In this document: in pieces, positions 42,108 to 51,236 of the stretch | Position numbering within the stretch: position 1 is the first letter of the stretch | Layout of the letters: each line of letters opens with the position of its first letter | Source of the DNA: an uncultured Bacteroidales bacterium | GTDB lineage: Bacteria > Bacteroidota > Bacteroidia > Bacteroidales > P3 | DNA length: 64,000 bases | Reading direction: 5' to 3' | Assembly: GCA_900318835.1 (NCBI GenBank) | Contig: ONLW01000001.1 | Coordinates: 1-64,000 of the forward strand | Program-made: the position numbers and the translations under genes | Notes under the pieces: generated by a model | Told to the model about the DNA's origin: nothing | Databases searched by the model: none | What the model saw: the letters and a program-made list of their open reading frames with translations, nothing else

Positions 42108-42509
42108 CTACTTGCGCTTCTTGCTGGCTTCCTTGGCCTCAACGGTCATGGTGGCATGAGGCACAATCATTAGGCGCTCCTTGGGGATGAGCTTGCCCGT
42201 GGCCTGGCAGATGCCATAGGTTCCGTTCTCGATGCGGATAAGGGCCGCACGGAGGTCACGGATAAACTTCTGCTGGCGGGCGGCAAGCTTCTGGTTCTCC
42301 TCCTTCAACAGCACATTGCTGCCCTCTTCGAGGGTCTTGAAGGTGGGGGCGGTGTCGGCGGCTTCGTTCTCGTTGCCGGCGACGGCCTGCTGCAACATCT
42401 CAAGGTCCTTCTCGGCCTTGGCTATCTTCTCAAGTATCAATGCCTTGAACTCCTGCAGTTCCTCGGGCGAGTACTTGGTCTTCTCTTGGGCGGGGGCTTT
42501 TGTATTCAT
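42108..42509 (-). CDS. TraR/DksA family protein lacking the zinc cysteines
   Basis: A 133-residue DksA-like protein with a long coiled coil (about residues 14-80) and a C-terminal YGICQATGKLIPKERLMIVP motif. Proteobacterial DksA has four cysteines binding zinc; here only the first Cys remains and the later positions are M/H/A/T/M. DksA relatives bind RNA polymerase with ppGpp and adjust transcription. Bacteroidota versions often lack some cysteines, so this is probably normal for the group. It lies on the leftward strand between the peptide ABC gene and rimM. Confidence 0.85.
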   Translation of the reverse strand: MNTKAPAQEKTKYSPEELQEFKALILEKIAKAEKDLEMLQQAVAGNENEAADTAPTFKTLEEGSNVLLKEENQKLAARQQKFIRDLRAALIRIENGTYGICQATGKLIPKERLMIVPHATMTVEAKEASKKRK

Positions 42510-42576
42510 AGTCTATTGGTTTTTCAGTGGCAAAAGTATATAAAATTCTTCACATGGGGCGAAAAACATATCAACA

Positions 42577-43110
42577 CTATTTGTTGATATCACCCAGATA
42601 CATATCAATCAGTCCCTTAGGGGCCTCAATATAGAGAATCTTTTGCTCGCGATCCACCTTTTTTATCACCTCATCGATTACCGGGATGAGCACCTCCGTG
42701 CCATTTTTCATCACCTGGAAGAGCGGCTGCGCGGGATACTCTATCACCTGCTCCAAGGTGCCTATGTCACCCTTCTCATCATCTATCACTTTGAACCCCA
42801 CCACCTCGTGAAAATAGAAGCGGTTGCCCTCGAGCTTCGGCAGCAGGTCGAGAGGCAGGTAGAGATCATGGCCCACGAGGCTTTGGGCCTGCTCTGCACT
42901 GATTTCCTCGAAGGTCACCACGGCCTTGTTGCCGTTGAGTTGGTCAACATGGAAGAAGTGGGGCACCAGCTTGCCCTTGACCTCCACGAAGGCAGAGTCG
43001 AGTCCGGCATACTCCTCCGGAGCATCCACGTCGAGGAACAGCACCATCTGTCCCTTCACGCCCCAGGGCTTGGTGACCTTGCCCAGATAAAAACAATCCT
43101 TTATATTCAT
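42577..43110 (-). CDS. rimM: Ribosome maturation factor RimM
   Basis: A 177-residue RimM. It has the N-terminal FYLGKVTKPWGVKGQMVLFL, central FYFHEVVGFKVIDDEKGDIG and C-terminal EVLIPVIDEVIKKVDREQK, the PRC-barrel ending. It helps assemble the 30S head domain and binds S19. S16 (rpsP) lies upstream in the same direction (43384-43938), a conserved pairing, but a 270-bp palindrome-rich gap separates them. Confidence 0.95.
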   Translation of the reverse strand: MNIKDCFYLGKVTKPWGVKGQMVLFLDVDAPEEYAGLDSAFVEVKGKLVPHFFHVDQLNGNKAVVTFEEISAEQAQSLVGHDLYLPLDLLPKLEGNRFYFHEVVGFKVIDDEKGDIGTLEQVIEYPAQPLFQVMKNGTEVLIPVIDEVIKKVDREQKILYIEAPKGLIDMYLGDINK

Positions 43111-43146
43111 GCTTTATTAACGACAAAAAAATATTTTTATTGTTTT

Positions 43147-43244
43147 CCAGCCGTTGAAACGGCTGGAAAACATTGTTTGGCCCCTACGGGGCCGGATGAT
43201 GCCGTAGGCATCCAACAAAGGTAGCCAGCCAATTCATTGGCTGG
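43147..43244. repeat. REP-like palindrome cluster between rimM and rpsP
   Basis: Palindromes in order: ccagccgttgaaacggctgg (43147), ggcccctacggggcc (43179), gatgccgtaggcatc (43198), ccagccaattcattggctgg (43225). The same families lie at 52632-53175 and 53896-53990 near the Y1 transposase. It splits the rpsP-rimM transcript region. A further gatgcg/cgcatc hairpin lies at 43285-43299. Confidence 0.85.
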
Positions 43245-43253
43245 GATATCAAA

Positions 43254-43370
43254 CGACAACAAAGACAACAAAGACAACCATGCCGATGCGTGTCGCATCG
43301 GCCAACGGCACAAAAAAGGGAAACGCATGTTGCGTTTCCCTTGTTGTCGTTTGTTGTCTCTGTTGTCGTC
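43254..43370. repeat. 9-bp microrepeats facing each other around the rpsP terminator
   Basis: cgacaacaa, agacaacaa, agacaacca (43254-43280) and the near-inverse ttgttgtcg, tttgttgtc, tctgttgtc (43341-43370) flank the hairpin at 43318-43340. This forms a large imperfect inverted repeat. Confidence 0.6.
43318..43340 (-). terminator. Terminator of rpsP
   Basis: gggaaacgca and tgcgtttccc form a 10-bp stem with a 3-nt loop. Leftward it is followed by a T tract (tttttt). Confidence 0.8.
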
Positions 43371-43383
43371 AAACAGAAGAGGA

Positions 43384-43938
43384 TTAAGCCTCGGCAGGAG
43401 CCTCGGTCTCAGCAGCGGGAGCCTCACCCTCGGCAGCGGCCTCGGCCTCAGCCTTGGCGGCAGCGGCGGCCTCAGCGGCAGCCTGACGCTTGGCGGCGAC
43501 GGCGGCAGCCTTGGTCTCGTTAGCCTTCTTCTCGGCCTCGAGACGAGCCTTGCGGGTATTGCGGGCGTTGTTCTCAACATCGCTCTTCTTGCTGTTTATC
43601 TTGGCCTCTTTGGCCTGCAGCCACTCGTTGAAACGCACGTCGGCTGCCTCCTGGCTGATGGCACCCTTCTCGACACCAATCTGGAGGTGACGACGGAGCA
43701 GGACGCCCTTGTAGCTGAGGATGCGACGCACAGTGTCGCTGGGCTGGGCACCATTCTTCACCCATTCGACGGCACGGTCGAAGTTGAGGTCGATGGTGGC
43801 GGGGTTAGTCAACGGATTGTAAGTGCCAAGCTTCTCGATAAATTTTCCATCTCGAGGTGCACGACCATCCGCAACAACGATGTGGTAGAAAGGCTGATTC
43901 TTCTTACCATGACGCTGAAGTCTAATTCTTGCTGGCAT
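43384..43938 (-). CDS. rpsP: 30S ribosomal protein S16 with long Ala/Glu-rich tail
   Basis: A 184-residue S16. The ribosomal domain (about residues 1-80) has MPARIRLQRHGKKNQPFYHI and VADGRAPRDGKFIEKLGTYN. The tail (about 100 residues) is charged and then Ala/Glu-rich, a normal feature of S16 in this phylum rather than a mutation. It is part of the small ribosomal subunit. Its upstream gap (43939-44104) is AT-rich and holds no visible genes. Confidence 0.95.
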   Translation of the reverse strand: MPARIRLQRHGKKNQPFYHIVVADGRAPRDGKFIEKLGTYNPLTNPATIDLNFDRAVEWVKNGAQPSDTVRRILSYKGVLLRRHLQIGVEKGAISQEAADVRFNEWLQAKEAKINSKKSDVENNARNTRKARLEAEKKANETKAAAVAAKRQAAAEAAAAAKAEAEAAAEGEAPAAETEAPAEA

Positions 43939-44042
43939 AATTGTTTGTTTTTTAAATGATTATTACTACTTGTTATAAAATTAACAGACTGCAAAGATAC
44001 AACCTTTTTCGGAACTGGCAAAATTTTTTTTCATATACAGAG

Positions 44043-44074
44043 GCCGGGCCGCGACTGTAAGGTCGCGGCCCGGC
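44043..44074 (-). terminator. Terminator after the 64-residue peptide gene
   Basis: gccgggccgcgac pairs perfectly with gtcgcggcccggc around a 6-nt loop. It ends the adhesin-fimbrillin-peptide unit. The trailing sequence is A/T-rich. Confidence 0.8.
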
Positions 44075-44104
44075 ACAAATAGACTTTTTCTCTTCTCACG
44101 GAGC

Positions 44105-44299
44105 TTATTCCCAGGTAAAGCCACCTCCGTCGTTGAAGGTATTGTCGTCAATATCCCATGTCTCCATATTGCCACTCTGCAATCCAAACAGCGATGTGGC
44201 GAACTGGAGCACGTCGAATTGGCTGGCGGCATAGCCGCGCTCAGTCTTGAACTCCACCACTGTGAGCTCAGGCGCTATATATTCTTTCTTCGTTTCCAT
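44105..44299 (-). CDS. Small conserved-looking peptide (64 residues) next to the fimbrillin gene
   Basis: The product begins METKKEYIAPELTVVEFKTE, continues ERGYAASQFDV, and ends DIDDNTFNDGGGFTWE. It has no signal peptide. The pattern (charged leader, aliphatic-acidic strand, Gly-Gly-Gly-Phe-Thr-Trp end) resembles a family of small Bacteroidales peptides of unknown role, but I cannot confirm a match. It lies 52 bp after the fimbrillin gene and ends the leftward unit that starts with the giant adhesin. Confidence 0.65.
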   Translation of the reverse strand: METKKEYIAPELTVVEFKTERGYAASQFDVLQFATSLFGLQSGNMETWDIDDNTFNDGGGFTWE

Positions 44300-44351
44300 A
44301 ATTTCATTGTTTTTTTGGTTAAACTAGAATATCCCAAGTCTTCACAGGGGG

Positions 44352-45287
44352 TTAGTTGATATTGATGGCCTTGACAGAGTACATCGTGTTTCTCTCAATC
44401 GCGACGGCACTGGACATGTTGCTGGTCTTGGTAAATTTCTTCTCAGCACCGTTGTAGCCTACCACGGCAATCTTCTGCACCGTGGCCAGGGTCACGGGGA
44501 TGCAGAAGGTCAAGTCACCACCAGCGGCGATGGACACACCGGCAACTTCCTCGCTGTACAGGTTGAAGACCATCTCGCTGCCATAGGCGGGCTCGTTGTC
44601 GGGCACCTGTCCCACTTCCTGGATGGGAATCATGGGGCCTTGGTTGGCCCACTTCACGTTGCAGGTCATGCCGTCGATATCGGAGGCATCAGGAGTACCA
44701 GCAGCGTCATTGGGAGTGCCGTAGATATACACCTTGAGCTGGGTCAACTCGGCAGCCGTTTGGGCATGCAGGGTCATCTTGAAGCCGGCGGTGAGGTGCT
44801 TAAACTGCATCTCCGTGGCACCATCCTCAATCTTGGTGGCCATGGGGAACACGATGTCGTGCTTGTTCCCGCCGCGGAACTTGATGTTCAGCGAGGTGAG
44901 GGTGATGGAAGATGCACCGGTGTTCTTGCCGTTCGTCACCGACCAGCTGTTGCCGCCAAAGGTGGCACCGGGATAGATGGCATAGTAGGCGCCGCCTGCC
45001 GCGGCAACACCACCCGGATTGATGCTGTAGCCGTCCACTTCATCGCCGGTGATTTCGAGCGGGGTGCCATTGAGGTTGACGGTCTCACCGGCCTTCCACC
45101 GGATGCCGTTCGTCTCCGTTAAGTGGCCGGGGTCCACCAGAAGTTTGGTGTTGCCACCTGCGGCGCTCATGCTCTCGGCAAAGATCTTGATGCGGCCGTC
45201 GTTCACCTTCTGGTTGTCGTCTTTCGTGCAGCCTGTGGCCAGGAGTGCCACCACGGCTGTCGCTATAAATATTTTCGTTGTTTTCAT
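44352..45287 (-). CDS. Fimbrillin family lipoprotein
   Basis: A 311-residue lipoprotein (lipobox LLATGC, C20, then TKDDNQK). The mature part matches the fimbrillin-like fold: WKAGETVNLNGTPLEIT, AAGGAYYAIYPGATFGG, MQFKHLTAGFKMTLHAQT and a C-terminal NTMYSVKAININ. Such proteins build or cap fimbriae or act as surface lipoproteins. The gap to the adhesin gene is 114 bp and holds a possible stem (gtcgctt/aagcgac). Confidence 0.8.
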   Translation of the reverse strand: MKTTKIFIATAVVALLATGCTKDDNQKVNDGRIKIFAESMSAAGGNTKLLVDPGHLTETNGIRWKAGETVNLNGTPLEITGDEVDGYSINPGGVAAAGGAYYAIYPGATFGGNSWSVTNGKNTGASSITLTSLNIKFRGGNKHDIVFPMATKIEDGATEMQFKHLTAGFKMTLHAQTAAELTQLKVYIYGTPNDAAGTPDASDIDGMTCNVKWANQGPMIPIQEVGQVPDNEPAYGSEMVFNLYSEEVAGVSIAAGGDLTFCIPVTLATVQKIAVVGYNGAEKKFTKTSNMSSAVAIERNTMYSVKAININ

Positions 45288-45401
45288 TTTACTGTTTTTT
45301 TAGTTGGGGTCGCTTCACTCAAAATCATCCAAAATTTCTTTCAAAATCATTCGCGAAGCGACCATTGTTTGACCGTTAAACTTTAACCTTTACCAAGGTT
45401 T

Positions 45402-48400
45402 TTATTTGATTACAATTTTTTGCGACATGCCGTTCATGCGGAGCACGTAGACACCCGTGTGGAGGTCGGAGCCCGGGATGCGGTATTCGGAGCCCGTGAC
45501 CTCGGCGCTCATCAGGCGGCGACCCATGACGTCGTAGACCTCCAGGGTGCCCTCGCCGCTGATGACGAGGCTATTGCCGTCGAAAATGGCGAAGCGCGAA
45601 GTGCTGCTACCCTCGTTGGCATCGGGCGTCAGCTTCACGGTGAAGCGGTCGCTGACGGGGCTGCCGGTGAAGGAATAGCGGGGCGTGCTCAGCAGGTCGA
45701 TGTCGCGGCCCGTGACGTGGTCGAGGAGGTGCAGGTAGCCCGTGACATCGGTGTTGCCGCTGACGGTGAGGGTGTAGCTGCCCTGGCCGCTGAAGCTCAT
45801 CGGGAAACTCTCAGTGCCCTCATTGAGATTGGCGATGGCGTAGCCGTCGATGCTCAGCATGGGTGCTTCGGGGTTGAGGTGGCTGATCTTGGGCAGGCCC
45901 TCTTCGCTGCTGAAGCGTGCATAGGCGATGTCGGTAAATTCGTCATTGCTCACCGTGAAGGCGATGGTGCTGTAGTCCTCGTCGTTGGAAGCACTCTTCT
46001 TGGCACCCACAGGAGCGTTGATGGTGAGTGTACCGGCGGTGGTGGCTTTCAACAGAACAGCCTCGCCGACAGAAATGTCAGAGTAGTTATAGATAACCGT
46101 CCATGTGCCGCTGGCACTCAGTCTATAGCCACCCGTAGTAAATGCAGCCGTGCTGGAGCCGACGAAATTGTTATTGCGAGTAATGGTTTTCATATAGGGG
46201 TTACCCACGAGATTCCAACCGTCAGCGTCCATGGTAATATTCACGTTGACACTGCCGCGGTTGGGCTCGCCGTCGAACACAAGGGTGGCATCGGCGCTGC
46301 GGCGGTAGATGTAGCCGCGGCCCTGCTCAAGGTCAAAGTCGGCGGTGTGCTGCTTGTAACTCTCCCACTTGCAGGAAGCCTCAACATAACGCAGGAAGTC
46401 GTACTCGACGGGGCTGGTGGCAATGAGGTTGTCCACTCCGGCCACGGTCTCGTCATTACCGCTGTTGTGCACCGGCGAGGCGATGGCATACCAACTGTTG
46501 GCAGTGATGTCGAGGGTCGGCAGAGCCACGGTGGTGAAACTCACGGGGTCGCTCGCGAGAGTGGTGTTGCATTCCGGCTCAATCACCACGTCGTACTTCG
46601 TGCCGGCATCGAGGCCAGTGAGGGTGATGCTATTGGCATCCACATCTTCGATAGTCAACCATGTGCCAGCAGGCACAGACGTGCCAATGGTCACGTTATC
46701 GATATGGATATTGTTGTCATAGTCCGTGGTGCTGGAAACACCGAGGAAAGCGATATAAGCGGTCTCGCCATCATAAGCACTCAAGTCGATGTTCTCGCTT
46801 TGGCCAGTCTGGGCGATGTCGTCCAGCACGTAGGTAGAACCGCTATTGTTCCACTCGCGCAGCACAGTCCAGTGAGCCTTAGCGTCGGTCGAAATAAGGA
46901 CAAATAGTTTGTGGGGGCCGTCGGCCGTAGGAGCAGCATTGGTACTGCCAGAGCTGTATTTGGTATAGGCCACATCGAAGCTAAGGGCGTCACCACTGCT
47001 GATAGTTATGCTCGGAGTTATCAGCCAATAGTTCTTGGTGTAATACATATTGAAGTAGGCATGTTCGTCAAACACTCCGCAGTTGGTGCCGAAACTCCAG
47101 TTACTACCGCTGGTAATTGTTGCGGTACCATCTTCTGTATTCAGAGCACCAGAACCATTCATCCAACCCGAAGGAAGAGAACTCAAACCCTCTTCCAAAC
47201 CATCAACATGTTCAGCGGTGCGGTACTTCACAGTATATTCGGGGATACCGGTCCATTCCACATCGGCCACATGAGTACCAATATTGCTTACGACCACAGC
47301 CGTGGGCTGGGGGCAATTCGCCAAGGTGGTGAAGGTGACGGCATCGGTCCATTCGCTGACGCCGTCGGTGCCGCAATTATCACGGATCCAGACCTTATAC
47401 TCAGTTTCAGCATCGAGGCCGGTGATAGTCTTCGAAGTTTCCGTTACCCCAGCAATAAGGTTGGGGGCAACAGGTGAGGCGGGCACTTCCGACGCCTCTA
47501 CTGATTTGGCATAATAGACATCGTAGCTGACGTGGTGGTCGCTGCAACCGTTACCCGTCCAACTGACAGTGGCTGTGCTGCTGGAGAGGGTCACAGGATC
47601 CACCGAAACACCGGTGGGTTTCTGGTTGCCGGCGAGGGTGGTGAAAGAGACAATAGAAGTCTCGTCGCTGTAGCCGTCGCTGGAGGCGGTGCAGTTGGCT
47701 TTCACCTTGACATCGTATTTGGTCTCAGCGGCGAGTCCGGTAAGAACCTTCTCGGCGGCAGCAGTTTCGTCGTTGTCATCAACATTGACGGTCTGCCATT
47801 CGCCTGCGACATGAGCGATACCGACGGCAACGTTGTCGATATGCAGGTCGTTGTCGCCACCGGAGGCAGTCGACTCTCCATAGAAGGCAAATTTCACAGT
47901 CTTGCCAACATAGCCAGAGATATCAATATCATTCACAGGCTCACCGTCTGTAGCAATGTTGTTATAGACGTAGGAGGAACTGCTATTATTCCACTCGCGC
48001 AGGATGGTCCATGCATCGTCAGCATAGATGAGGACGACAAACCGGTCATCAGCGCATGATCCAGATGCAGCACTACTGGAATTATACTCTGTCAACGCAA
48101 GATCAAAACTAAATGAGTATCCACTTTCTATACTGATTTCTGGAGTTACAAGCCAATGCTTGCAATTTTCACCAAAGATGTTTAGTTTGGCGTTGTAACT
48201 TCCGAGAGCATAAGAAGTGGTAGTCCAACTCGTACCAGAGGTCAATGTTGCTGTACCTGCAATTACCTGGTCGACCAAACCAGAATATCTCGTCCAACCC
48301 GTAGGTATACTATTAGTATTAAATTCCTCTTTGAAACCTTCAGTATAGGCAGCCGTGCGATAGCTGACGACATAGTCGGGAGTGGCGTTGGAGCCAATCC

Positions 48401-50711
48401 AGGTAAACTTGGCGGTGTGGGCGGTGATGGTGTTGACACTGGGAATGGTGGGAGCCGGGCAGGCCACGGTGGTGGTGAAGCTCACTACGTTGCTCCATTC
48501 GCTTACGCCGTTGCTGCCACCGCAGTTGGCACGCACTTTGACGGTGTATTCGGTTTCGGGATCGAGGCCGGTGAGGGTGTAGGTCACTGTGCTGCCCGAC
48601 ACGTCGGCACCTGTCACATCCTCGGCTGCGCCGTCGTTGACGCTTATTTGCCAGGCGCTTTCATCATTGCCCATGGTCCAGCTCAGGTCGACCTGACGGG
48701 CTGCCACATTGGACTTAGCCAGTCCGGTAGGCTTATTGCAGGTAGGGGGATTGGCGATGCTGATGTCATCGATGTAGACGCCATTAGAGGTGCGGCTTGA
48801 GGTGGCGGCATCAATCATGATGGCCAGGTAGGCATCGGTACACGTCGTAGGAATATTGTAGGAGAATTCCTGGTAGGAGGTGGTTAGCTCCTGTTCGGTG
48901 ATAGGAGTGAAGGTGCCGGCAGGATTGCTCATAGTGCCAATCTTGAAGGTGCTAGTAGCAGAAGAGCCTTTGGCCTGCAGGGTAACCTGCTTGCCAGCCA
49001 AGCCGGTCATCTCAGGCAGGATGGCGTACTGCGGCTGCGGGTCGTAGTCGCTCCAGCTGGAATAATAGGAAGAGAAGGATAGGCAGTTTGAAGGTGAATT
49101 GGCTGAGTAATTATAAACTTTGGGGTAGCCCTGATAGGAGCTGTAGGTGGTGGTATTGATATAATTCCAGCAGACGGGCAGTACGTTATTGCCCGTGGTG
49201 TAACTGTCGAAGTTCTCGGTGTAACCCAAGGCAGCAATGGCTTCGCAGAGGGTCTGGAACTCATACACATCGGATTCCTCGCTCGCGTCGGTGCTAGAGC
49301 AGTTGGCCACCACTTTGAACTGATAGGTAGTGGCGGGCGTCAGGCCGTCGAGGGTGTAGGGGTTTTCCGTCACACCAGTCACCTCGGTGAAGTCGGTAGC
49401 CGAAGCCTCTTTCCAATAGAGTGTCCAAGTGGTCTCACTACTGTTGGCGGTCCAACTCAGCTCAGCCTCGTCAGTGGCAGGGGTGGCATAGAGGGCCGTG
49501 GGGGGCAGACAGCTTGGCGCAAGCGTCACAGTCACGTCGTCGACAAACCAGTAGTAGTTGGTGGAGCAGTCGAACTGACGGAAGACGATGCGGGCACCAG
49601 CCGGGGCACCAACGAGGTCGACGGTCTTCTTTTCGTAGGCGGGAGTCGAAGCCCATGACGTACTATTGTAGGTTGCCACTGGCACGAAGGTGCTAGCATC
49701 GTTGATGTCCGTCATGTATCCCACGGCGAACTTGCCGCTACTACCGCCATTGGATTCAGGGCGGGTCCAAAATTCAACGCGCAGGGTGTTGGTGGCCTCC
49801 GCGAATGGCGGCAAGGCAACCATGTTGCTGGTGGTGCCGCGGAAGTCGAGGCGGTATGAGCCGGCGTGAGTGGTGTATTGTTGTCTGGAGACCGTGCCGG
49901 ATATCACATTCCAGCACTCGAACGGGGAGGGGGTGGCATTTTCAAAGCCGTAGGTATACTCTTCGGTGGTCACTGATACAGCCGCGCATGCAGTGGTGAA
50001 ACTAACCGTCTTGTAACCGCTTACTTCTCCAGAGCAGACGCTCTGCACGCGGGCTTGATAGGCTGTTTGTCCCTCAAGTGTAGTGATATTAGTGGTGGTC
50101 GATGAGGTAGATGCAAGAAGCGGAGACCAGTCGTCTTCGGAAGTCTTCTTGTAGTCCACATTGTAGGTGCCGCTGCCGCCTGTCCACGAAAGCGAGACCC
50201 CTTCGGCAGTCAGATTGGAATATGTAAAGGTTTCGGGTTTTTCACAACTACTAACAGCCTCGCCAGTGATGGTGGCGGTCCAACCGGCAGCACAAGTCCA
50301 ACTATCAGACCTCCAAACAATCGTCATCGTGCCTGACTCTGCAGTGATATCTGTACCAGTTGTTAGGGCGGCAGTAGAGCACCCGGTCTGACCTCTGACA
50401 AGTTGCGTTCCTGTTGAGGCATCTCCATCATAGATAATCATATAGTCCCAGTCACTACAACCAGTTGACGATTCTGTCACAAACTGGGAAAAATTGATAG
50501 TGATATTACCTGCACACGTTAATGTTAACGTATAGTTTTGGCTGGTTCCATAATCACCATCAGGGCCACCGTTGTCATAGAACGTGTAGGTTGTTCCAGG
50601 TGTAATTTCCTGCGACATATTACCTGTCAAGGTAATTGTCTCTTGAGCCTGTGTGACCCATGGGACGCAGATGAGCGCCGCGAGGGCCAGAAATCATAAT
50701 ACTTGTTTCAT
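45402..50711 (-). pseudogene. Giant T9SS adhesin-like surface protein with an in-frame TGA in the signal peptide
   Basis: The open frame is 1742 residues from an internal TTG at 50630, but the reading frame and signal peptide extend to ATG 50711: MKQVL, TGA, then FLALAALICVPWVTQAQE. Only the sixth codon (50694-50696) breaks a perfect signal sequence. Domains: N-terminal CUB-like (to about residue 150), several fibronectin III repeats, jelly-roll/cleaved-adhesin domains (for example YTENFDSYTTG and FKEEFNTNSIPTGWT) and a C-terminal T9SS sorting domain (LEVYDVMGRRLMSAEV, GVYVLRMNGMSQKIVIK). Possible causes are a real nonsense mutation, a sequencing error or phase variation. If intact it would be a surface adhesin. 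A TAnnTTTG-like box (50775-50782, minus strand) precedes it. Confidence 0.8.
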
Positions 50712-50774
50712 AATGTTTGTTTGTTAGGTTAATAAATTATTAATTGGGGTAATTGTGTTCGTCTTCTTCTCATC

Positions 50775-50782
50775 CAAAACTA
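50775..50782 (-). promoter_or_regulatory. Possible -7 box (TAGTTTTG) for the adhesin gene
   Basis: caaaacta on the plus strand reads TAGTTTTG on the minus strand, fitting TAnnTTTG. It lies 64 bp before the ATG at 50711. No clear -33 was seen. Confidence 0.45.
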
Positions 50783-50988
50783 GAAAAACAGCAAAAGCAT
50801 TCTTCAGTTGCGGGGGCAGTTATTACTACTATTTTTCCCCTTTTCTAAATCAGCGAGTTACACGCATTGATACCTTTTCAATTGTCTACCGCAAAATTAT
50901 GAATAATTCTCGTAAATTGCAAATAAATTTTGTTTTTTAACATTTTCCCCATCCTCCTACCCTCCGTAGAGTTCTTTGTCTGCCCCCC

Positions 50989-51012
50989 CATCCCCTCCCC
51001 GGAGAGGGGATG
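50989..51012. terminator. GC-rich hairpin left of repeat copy 4
   Basis: catcccctc and gaggggatg pair around a short loop in the 525-bp gap 50712-51236, between the divergent adhesin and glmM genes. Its role is uncertain. Confidence 0.4.
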
Positions 51013-51029
51013 CCACAACCCGCCCTTCA

Positions 51030-51131
51030 CCCTATCATCTCCCTTCCATCTCCCTATCATCTCCTACCGTGGTAGGAGTTGGGTAGGAGTTGGTAGGGAG
51101 TTGGTAGGTGGTTGTCAGGTAGTTGGGAGTT
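51030..51131 (+). repeat. Intergenic 11-bp phased palindromic element, copy 4
   Basis: The centre ctaccgtggtag is followed by ggtaggagttg, ggtaggagttg, gtagggagttg and gtaggtggttg, and preceded by inverted units. It is about 100 bp upstream of glmM. Confidence 0.78.
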
Positions 51132-51236
51132 AGCGATTTTTTTTGTATTTCCGGGGCAATAAATGGCATTATCGCACGTTATCTTAAATAAAATTAACAA
51201 AAAATATTGTATCATTATCTATAAAAGCGCGTTTTT

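Noticed and set aside
45420..46907. 495-codon plus-strand frame opposite the adhesin C-terminus
   Set aside because: Antisense to the T9SS sorting domain and fibronectin repeats; no recognisable domains.
50694..50696. TGA recoded as an amino acid in the adhesin signal peptide
   Set aside because: Other genes in the window (for example rocD and dnaJ) end normally with TGA, so a genome-wide recoding is not supported; no selenocysteine context is visible.
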